From contig OX442321.1 of NCBI GenBank assembly GCA_949358305.1, forward strand, positions 9,449,605 through 9,513,604: a stretch of 64,000 nucleotides of DNA, written 5' to 3'. Every line of letters starts with the position of its first letter. Positions within the stretch are counted from its first letter, which is position 1. This DNA comes from Strigamia acuminata. Taxonomy: Eukaryota; Arthropoda; Chilopoda; Geophilomorpha; Linotaeniidae. Under the pieces are notes generated by a model, which saw nothing but the letters and a program-made list of their open reading frames with translations, did no database searches and was not told the DNA's origin. Position numbers and translations under genes: made by a program. Shown here in pieces: positions 55,940 to 64,000 of this stretch.

Positions 55940-58900
55940 TTAACTTTCATTTTTGGTTTTAGTTTTACTGGCAAAAACTTTAATCCCGCCATTAAAATCG
56001 GCAGTCACCAACACATAACCAGTTGTATTTGAATTCGAATCTTGCGGGGAATCAGCTTCATCACCTCGGTTCTTCTCTTTATCAAGTTGTTTAAAAACAA
56101 GAGCAGGATTTGTTGCAAACACTGCGGCTGTCACAACTGCGTTATGAGCTAAAAAAGACGAATAAATAAATAAATAAATAAATAAATAAATGAATAAATG
56201 TTAATTTAAACGTATAAAACCAACAACAAGTAACCTTTAATTCCTTCCCAGTAGTCATTACGGTCACGTCTTGCGGAGGAAAATTTAGAATAATCATGAT
56301 TCGTCTTCCAAACATAAACGTACTTTTTCTCTGAACCACTTGCAATGAACTTGCCATCATGACTACAATTACAAACAAGAAAAAAAGAATAATAATTACA
56401 GAGCATGTATATCATCTCATCTTCATTCTTCGCATTACTTCCTGGAGTGTAAAACCATTTTCAATGAATAACAATTAATGAATGAAATCCCTCAACTCGA
56501 ATCCCAATGCATAACGACACGCAGGTGTTTGAACCCCAAATCCAAAATATTAAATTCCACGATCGCGCGCCTCCTCCCGCTCCCGCTCCCCTCCCCCTCC
56601 CCCACACGACAAAAAAGCCAAAAAATTTATTACACAACATATACGACACACTTATCTCAGCTCGGCTGTCCTCAAATAGGATAAAGAATGTCTCGAGCGA
56701 TATAATGGCCCGGACGAGCCCATTCTCTACCCGAGGCAACAGTTGCGAGAGAGAAATTGATGAGGGTCCTTCCTCTGATTGGAGACACACCCCAGCAAGT
56801 GCTCCAGGTGAGCCACACCTTGACAAAAATCAAAAAATCCACGTGTAGGTGTGCAAACACATGCACAGTATTTGTTCAATAACCATTTCAAATTCCCCTT
56901 TTCCATCGTCGAGTGTCGCGCACATGACACTTATTCAACTTGTTCACACTCCCAGTGTAAATATACCACCAGGTGAGCAGCTCCAACTCGAACGGACCTT
57001 GGCCTTCCTTCCCCTGTTGAGTGAAAGGTGCTCTTCTCATCCCACCTTGAGGCTCCAAACAGGTTACAAGCAGAGAGCCGAGCAGGCCAGCCTATTGGAA
57101 GAGATTACCGACTATTTTATAGGGTGGAGTGGTGGTGAGTCCAAGTCAGAGTGGAGCCAGTTCAGTGGAGCAAATCCCCCTTCTCCTCTCCCCATTCACA
57201 GCTCTTACGCACACCTGACATACAGGTACAAGACCCGGGCGATGTTACTAGCAAATCACTAGCGCATCATCTCACTCGTTTCTCCACAACTAGAATATCG
57301 TAGCGACGTTTTAATAAGCGGGACCGAACATATTTCACACCTCAGCATTGCAGGTAAGGCAATTTCTTGGTGCCAATGTCAAATCTTGCGCGAATTACTA
57401 GGAAAACTAACAGCAGATGCGAACATGTGTGTCAAATGGGAGTAGGGGGCTGAATTTAAATAAGCTATTCAAATATAAATCAGTTGCAAGTGGCTTTGTA
57501 ATTTGTTTATCATTTGAAAAGAGTCTGCAAACTGTTGAATGATTCATTTCCTAACCATTTCTATTGGACCATGGCCTTCGAGAGAAAAATCGAGCAAAAA
57601 GGAGGGTGAGGTCATTTCAACTCAATTTCAACAAATATTTCAAACCTCACCTGTGTAAATAAAACAAAACTCAAAAAAAAATAGAAATAGAAATAGAAAT
57701 AGAAAAACCAAACCGATTTCCAAATCCATTCACAGATATTAAAATGATTTGCTTCAGGGAGAGCAACTTCCTTCCCTTTTAACAACAAAACCTCGAGTCA
57801 CTTGGATACCCTTGGATTCTTGCTGTAAATTAACATTGAAAAAAAGGATATAAAAAAATATATATATATATAAAAAAAAGTCCTACGTACAGAATTTTAT
57901 GACTTTTTACAAGAAAAAAATACTTTACTATGACTTACTACAGGTGTTTTAAAACAAAAAACTCCCATTTTCTTCACAAATGTTCTCATCATTGCACACT
58001 TCCTTCTCCCCCATTTGGAAATTGCTATTCATGTTATATTTAGTTTCACTAGACTTAAATTCAACTCTAATTCACCATCCCCCTCTCCATTTTTTTATTT
58101 TCTGTTTCTTTTATTTACTTAGGTTCACATTTCCTGCGTTTGTCTTTTCAAATTGACCTCTTTGATGCTAATAAAACATTTCCTCAATTCAAATTCTTAA
58201 TAATAAAAAAAAAAAATCTCCCCTTGAAAACCTTCCATATTTCCATTGGCTAAACCTCAATATCCTTTGTAAGGTAACACCCAATATTATCAGAAACACA
58301 CCTACTAAAGGAGCGGTCAGTATAATTTCAGGGTTATTAGGCTATTACCTTCTTATTCTAAAATTAGAGTTAATATTTTAATGAGCGAGATACGCATGGC
58401 ACTTGCAACCCTGAACGTTTTTTTTTTAAGTCGCAACAAACACACAATGACAAGAATAAACCGTTTATGGTTTATGTAAATAAACAAATATAAGTGAAAA
58501 GTTTAAATTGATACGTGGAGAGCGGGGAGGGAAGGACGAAAAAAGGGCGGATTTAATATCGTAATCTAAAAAATTGTTGTCCCATAGACAACTTTACGCA
58601 ATTTATATTGCAGATAACAGTATGCGGTTCCTACCGACAAAGGAATGTAATTTTCAACAACATTTGCAACACTGAGGACAAACAGAAATCAATCAGAAAA
58701 TATATCGAACGTGTGCAATACCAACAATCATTCTACTATGTCTATCGCATTCGTAATTGTCCTCGTTTTTCACTCGTTATGGACCACTTCAGCTCTGAGT
58801 AAGTTGTTTGTAAACACTGCCATAACGTGACATTAATTTACGGAAAGTTTGATTGCAGAAAAACAAGGCTCACACACCGTGGATGTAATAATGCGAATGC

Positions 58901-61900
58901 CACATCTTTTGGAAAACGAACCACTCACATTACAACGGTAGTTATTGATTTTATTTTTATTTTTGAAAAACCTTCGATAAAAACGAGTTATTTTCGTTTA
59001 TCTTTAACAGATACCAAGAAAACTTGGAAGAATTGATGACCTTTAGTACGGTACCAATTCACTTGCACTTGGTAATAGCCAAAGTGAGTTTCCAATTGGC
59101 CGACCAGATCATCGCCAAACTCAACGAAACCACCAAAACAAACATGGCGGTACGTTTACCGCCGTTCAAGCGCGTTTCGTCACATCTCACCGTTTGTTTT
59201 CTATTCTTTATTCTAGGTTTCGAAATACGATTTCGTCGAGTTCACCAACCAGCTGAGTTTAATGGCAAAAACCGACTTCGGTCAAGATCCCGAATTCTCG
59301 GAAATGCTGGCCGACCGAATGCCCACTTTGCTTTTGCCATTCAAGTTCCCACACCTGAAAAAACTCATAGTAGTTGAAAATCGTTTGACTGTTCGAGCCG
59401 ACATCGGCGAGCTGTACACGCACTTCCGGCACTTCAGCAGCGAGCAAGTGATCGGGGTAGCGCTGCAGCAAGTACCCAAGTACCGGCACTCCTTTACCAT
59501 GTACGAAAAGTATAATCCCGCATCTGGATTGGGCCAGCCGGCTAAGCCAGGATTTAACACAGCTCTACTTCTACTTGATTTGCATAAAATGCGCCATTCC
59601 ATTACTCTTAATGCATTCCTGCATTACCCGTCATTGCGTTGGTTGGTACACAAGTATTGGTTCACCAAAGAGGATAACCCGGTTATAAGTCAGGAAGACG
59701 TGTTTACGCTCATGGGATTCGAACATCCCGAGCTTTTCTACATTCTTCCTTGCGGTTGGAACAGACAATTAGATATCATCGGTTTTAGCCAATCCGAAGC
59801 TCGAGATTACAACAAATGCGAGGGCAAAGTGTGCGCCGAGATCATTCAAGGATTCGAGTGAAGCGTTTCAAAAACTCTACATTTTAATTCACTGCCCAGT
59901 TCCATTATTGTTATTATTATTTTTTTCAACTTAAAATTAAATTATACCTGAAATCTAAAATAAATCATAAAATTTTAAAGATGGGTTTAAAATTAAAATT
60001 AAAATAAATTTTTTTAAAAAAATGGTTGTATTTTGTATAATAATAATAAATAAATAAATAAATAAATAAATAAATTAATTAATAAATAAATAAAATTGAT
60101 TTTTACCTGAAACTTGCTCGAATCTGACTGCTAAGATTCGAATAGCCTTTGTATTTACATGAAAGTGATAGGTCACGTACATTGTATAAACGAATACGTG
60201 AGTCGTTAGATGTAACTAAAATCTTGAAATTTAAAGCAAAAATAATAAATTTTATATTTTATGTCAAATTTGAGCGACTCGTACTTTATCTTCGCACGGT
60301 GTGGGTTCAATCCCGGAAATCTTTCGCCCTTTTGCGTTTTTACCGCGGGTGGATCGGACGTGAATTTGCGTATAATATTTCAATTGCTATTAAAAAACAC
60401 AGGAATTATTTAGATAAGTATAAATTACCCAAAAACCGATCTCACCTCGGTGTTATAAAAAATACAACGACCGTCGTAAGAACCAACAACAGCCAGCTTT
60501 CCGTTTTGACAAAAATTTGCTGCAGTAATTAATTTTGTTTGACCATCAAGCTCATTCCACAGAGCGACTTTCTTGTCTGGTATATTCCATAATCGCAATT
60601 TTCCATCTAAGGAACCACTTAAAAAATAACGGTCATCCTAAATTTCAAAACAAAACAAATAAGCCTTTAATTCAATTTAGTGTAATTCGGTGTAATTTAC
60701 TCTTGGATGGAAAGCTATAGCAGTAACAAAATCAATGTGCTGAAAACAGCAAAGGCATTCTCCGCGAGATATGTGCCACAATCGTACTGTTTTATCCATG
60801 GAAGAAGATAGTATGAAGTAATTCTGTAAACAAAAATATATTTTTAATTATTCCATCGTTTAATCCATTAGGTAAATAAGTACTTTCGACCAAGATACGT
60901 CCAATAAATCAGCGGTATGTCCGGAGTAAGCAAAAAATGGTTTTGGCATAAAAGGAGCTTTGGCATCTTCAGATTGTTGTTTTTCTTCTTCTTGTGACTG
61001 ATGGGAAGACAGGCTTTCCTGAGAAGGTGCTGGAGAGACTTTGGCTATAAAAAAAAGAAACATTTAAATTAATACATAAATAAATAAATAAATCGGAGAT
61101 ATATTTATCCTTACATTCAACGTTGTACTTTTGTCTCATGTTATTAAAATAATCATAGCCATCTTTCAGTACCCAAACGCGCAATATATGATCTTGACCA
61201 GCAGTAGCCTACAAAAATAGAACAGTATTAGTTAATACATTAAAAATAACAAGAAAAATTGTACCAATAATCTGCCACAATGTGAAAATTTCATGGTCCA
61301 AACAGCACCCTAATTTAAAAATATTTAAAATAATATATTTTAATTTTTTTTTCGTAGTCCAATTTAGTGAAACCGTACAGAATGTTCGCCTCCTAAATCC
61401 TGGATTAACTTTAATTTATCAAATTCGTATGGTCCCTTGTGACTGCTGGCAGATTTAAACTGAAAAACACAATGTAGTTGTTGAAAAATTTAAATTAACA
61501 AACCAGATTTATTTCCAACCTTGATGTATTGCTTCGAATCGGCAGTAGGTTCGTCCTCGCTCGACTCGACGCCATCGTCAGTGTGCCGAGCATGTTTCAC
61601 CTCGTCGGCGAGTGACTTTACTTTGTTAACCGTGCGATTTATAAGCCGTTTAATTCGCTTCCTAGAGAAACAAAGACAGCACTTTCATTCCTTTCTATTA
61701 TAGATGAATCAAATGAAAAACATACGGTTGTTTTCGCTTTGAATCCAAAGTGTCTGCAGAATTGTTGCTCTTTTTCTGATCGTCCGTGTCGTCGTCGTCA
61801 CTCTCTTTATCCTTATTCAGACTTGAATTACTAAAAATCAAATAATTAATGCAAAATGCAGAATTCTCGGATAAAAATAAAAATTATTACCTAACATACT

Positions 61901-63446
61901 CGGAGGTCATTCTCATTATGTGAAGACTCAAAGGATTGACGCATTGCGGAAGGCGGTCTTCGGCTAAACTCAACGGAACTCGCTCTCCAGTATCCAAATT
62001 CAAAACCATTACTTGCTCCATAATTTCCTAATAAATAAAATAAAAAATACCATAATCATCAAATAATTAATATTTTAAAAACAAAATAATATACCAAATC
62101 GGTTAATTGTTTTCCTGAATCGGTTCGCATCCGCAACAACATATTCATCTGTTTACTTGACGCATCGTCATCATCATCATCCAGTGTAGTTTTGCCGAAA
62201 GTAATTGCATTATTATTTGTAGAATCTTCTTCGGTCGGAAGTGGACCTTCAGCTTTATCTTTCTTTTCATCCTTAAAAACATTTAAACATTTAATTTCAT
62301 GCAAACCTCACACACAATTCAAAAATTACTTGCGGTTTCACTACATAAAGTCCTTTAATGGCACTTTTAATATCTAAAGAATGTTCGAATTCTTTCGTTA
62401 ACGTATCGACAGTGCTGGCTGGACTAGGAATGTCAATTGCGGGAAGCGATGACTGGGGAGTTAGTATTTGTTTGTTCTTCTTTTTCCGGCGCGGTGGCAC
62501 GGGCGGCGGCATCAAATCCGTCGGCCTCTCCGGTTTCGTACTGGCAACTAAATCTGGTTCTTGTAATATAGACATTTCCCTCGACACCTGAGAACGACCC
62601 GTTGTAATTTCAGGCTCGCTTATTGTGCTGATAATAGACGCTCTATCCGAGTTGATGGAAACTGTTTCACTCCCACTGAGTATTCTTCCGACCTATAGCA
62701 AAATGAACCGATTCGCAACGCTAAAATAGACATTCAACGCGTCGAAGCTTACTTTTCCTAAACTAACAACACTGTGCGTATCGTCTCCTTCACCGGCTTG
62801 CGGTAGAAGTTGACGTCGGTGGATGTACAAATTGTCGATAGAAGATGTCTGACTATTCGTTCCCATGTCAACCGAATCGTCTTCCTCGTTCTGCATTCGT
62901 CTTCGCATTTCTTCTAACTTCCGTCTGCGTTTTTCATTTTCAAACGCTTTACGCTCGATTTCCTGCAAATAAAAATTAAATAGTAAAACAAAATATATTT
63001 TTAAAGAAATTTAATTATCTACTTTTCTGTCTAATTCGGATGGCACTGCAATATTTTCGTTATTCCACGTCTGCTGGTGATTCAACGCGATAGGTTGCGA
63101 ACCAATTGCTTTTTTCTCGACGCCTTCCTTCGTGACATTTAAAGACAAATTCTAAAAAAATATATATATAAAATAAAGTTAAAAATTTATATGTATATTG
63201 ATTAAATGTAGATATTTTTGTACCTGCGGAGTAAGGGATGTTTTGATTTTAGACCTGAAAAAATACATCGAAATAATTTAAAAACGTTGCACGCGAATTT
63301 TGGCTGTTGTTTGTTGGTTATTGTTACGTAAATAATTAACGAGCACTGGAGTTCAAGTTTATTATTTACCTATTAATTTTAATTGGACTACTCCCTTCAG
63401 CATCAAAAAACTGCTCTCCGGAATCGCTGTCAGATTCTGAGGACAT
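55940..63446 (-). CDS. WDR44: WDR44 (Rab11-binding WD40 protein), complete, 19 exons
   Basis: Rab11 effector that links recycling endosomes to ER tubules. Exons (high to low): 63370-63446, 63224-63254, 63023-63151, 62753-62962, 62330-62692, 62095-62271, 61891-62027, 61726-61830, 61520-61661, 61379-61459, 61265-61309, 61115-61208, 60884-61044, 60701-60823, 60446-60637, 60285-60386, 60107-60222, 56235-56362 and 55940-56148. All phases agree. The N-terminus has an acidic FFAT-like motif (EQFFDAEG, residues 11-18) as in human WDR44, then a proline-rich [11 protein letters not shown] and an acidic linker. The WD40 repeats follow ([88 protein letters not shown]). The 3.7-kb intron 17 hosts an antisense gene. 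Confidence 0.95.
56160..56200. repeat. (TAAA)n microsatellite in the last WDR44 intron
   Basis: About ten AAAT copies in the 86-bp intron between the last two WDR44 exons. Confidence 0.75.
56500..57950. promoter_or_regulatory. GC-richer intronic block with clustered CAGGTG E-boxes
   Basis: In WDR44 intron 17, CAGGTG/CACCTG occurs at 56522, 56805, 56970, 57212, 57648 and 57941, and a T-box-like TTTCACACCT is at 57333-57342. The core 56700-57350 is clearly less AT-rich than surrounding introns. This looks like an enhancer for bHLH/Snail/ZEB-type factors. It might serve WDR44, the nested gene or FMR1. No activity is shown. Confidence 0.3.
57680..57706. repeat. (ATAGAA)n hexanucleotide repeat
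   Basis: Four tandem ATAGAA units in WDR44 intron 17, followed further on by a short (TA)n run near 57859-57872. Confidence 0.7.
58738..59861 (+). CDS. XXYLT1-like xylosyltransferase (GT8), likely catalytically dead; nested in WDR44 intron
   Basis: Active XXYLT1 adds the second xylose to O-glucose on Notch EGF repeats in the ER. Exons: 58738-58798, 58859-58937, 59011-59149 and 59217-59861, giving 307 residues. The ATG opens a signal peptide or membrane anchor ([20 protein letters not shown]). Family matches include [54 protein letters not shown] and NRQLD. However, the metal-binding DLDL is ENRL (around 59378-59390), DQDFF is QEDVF, and the C-terminal HGN metal-ligand segment is IQG before an early stop. 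The reading frame is intact and splice sites are good, so it looks selected rather than a pseudogene. It is probably a pseudoenzyme or a divergent paralog; an unrelated GT8 branch is possible. Confidence 0.8.
59959..59964 (+). terminator. Poly(A) signal candidate for the nested XXYLT1-like gene
   Basis: AATAAA 98 nt after the stop and before WDR44 exon 17, so the nested transcript can end inside the host intron. Confidence 0.5.
60041..60096. repeat. (TAAA)n microsatellite between the nested gene and WDR44 exon 17
   Basis: Imperfect AAAT array starting ten bases from WDR44 exon 17. Confidence 0.75.
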
Positions 63447-64000
63447 GTTGAACGTTTTGAACTATCCACTTCTAAATTTTCATCCTGTTGGTCCAATTAT
63501 TGTGCCGTTCGCTACAACATTTTCTTTAAATTTATGCTGAATAAGTCATCAATTACTATTTTAATCTCCAATCATCTCTTCCAACTCCGAGGCACTATAA
63601 ACCGGAAAAAGCCAATTTTCCAACTACGCCTGCGCAAGAGACGCTCAACTCAGTAAAAACTATCACTTCCGATCAGCTGACGAAATATAAATAATACTTT
63701 CAATTTCGATTTGGATTGAATAAAGAAATAATTCAATCACCGTAATAATTTTATCTTTGATTAGTGTTTAGAAATTTGACAAGAGATATTTTTTTGCTAT
63801 GATTTTGTGAAGAATTAAAATGATAAAATCATTCAGTCCAATGTTAATCTTGGCTTTGTTTTAAGTCTTTATATAATTTTTATTTTGTTACATAACAAGT
63901 AAAAGGTCAAGTTTTCAAAAATGGGAAATTTGTAGTCTTTAAAGTTTTTTAAAAATATTAAGAAATATTATAAAATATTTGTAAAAATATTAAGAAATAT
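63447..64000. other. Region upstream of WDR44 to window end
   Basis: This should contain the WDR44 promoter and leader. No further coding exon is recognised. The last 50 bases contain an AAAAATATTAAGAAATAT direct repeat about 31 nt apart (near 63951 and 63982), possibly the start of an AT-rich tandem array that runs out of the window. Confidence 0.4.

Noticed and set aside
56849-57262. 137-codon plus-strand frame in WDR44 intron
   Set aside because: It has no recognisable domain and lies within a regulatory-looking GC-richer block; kept only as part of the enhancer hypothesis.
60300-60320. tRNA T-arm-like GGTTCAATCCC
   Set aside because: It falls within WDR44 exon 16, reading [11 protein letters not shown] on the minus strand; no cloverleaf surrounds it.

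Overview
The window is animal nuclear DNA: AT-rich, with many A/T homopolymers, spliceosomal genes, and mostly very short introns (about 45-80 bp, GT...AG). Nine protein genes were read by translating exons on both strands and comparing them with remembered family members. An axonemal dynein heavy chain shows the animal makes motile cilia or flagella. The FMR1-family protein resembles the arthropod type (glutamate/arginine-rich tail, RGYGSD motif after the linker). My best guess is therefore an arthropod, or at least a protostome, with compact introns and slow protein evolution. The species is not identifiable from sequence alone, and no homology search was run.

Layout: (1) 1-15034 minus, 5' part of a dally/GPC3-GPC5-class glypican, with three exons visible and a 14.1-kb intron holding scattered RFX/X-box palindromes. 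(2) 15643-18610 minus, MCM7, complete, 14 exons. (3) 19133-20515 plus, DCUN1D1/2-type cullin neddylation factor, divergent from MCM7. (4) 21086-25340 minus, TTC14, convergent with DCUN1D and carrying one apparent 1-nt frameshift. (5) 26073-28479 plus, ARGLU1, divergent from TTC14, with one long intron that looks suited to a poison exon. (6) 28873-46499 minus, axonemal dynein heavy chain DNAH2, near-complete, roughly 45-50 exons, with a MITE in its last-but-one-but-one intron. (7) 48229-55175 minus, single FMR1/FXR gene with two possible C-termini. (8) 55940-63446 minus, WDR44, 19 exons. Its 3.7-kb intron contains (9) 58738-59861 plus, an XXYLT1-like glycosyltransferase that has lost the DxD metal site. 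The rest is introns, short intergenic spacers, UTRs and microsatellites.

Functionally the set is housekeeping plus developmental genes, not an operon or defence locus: replication licensing (MCM7), cullin neddylation (DCUN1D), nuclear RNA processing (TTC14, ARGLU1), mRNA translation control (FMR1), Rab11/ER-contact trafficking (WDR44), cilia (DNAH2) and heparan-sulfate signalling (glypican). The most striking large-scale signal is gene order. By recalled human cytobands, eight of the nine families fall on four arms that share paralogs (Xq, 3q26-q29, 13q31-q34, 17p13.1). The window may therefore preserve an old bilaterian linkage block. No CRISPR array, rRNA, tRNA, prophage or bacterial-type operon was seen.
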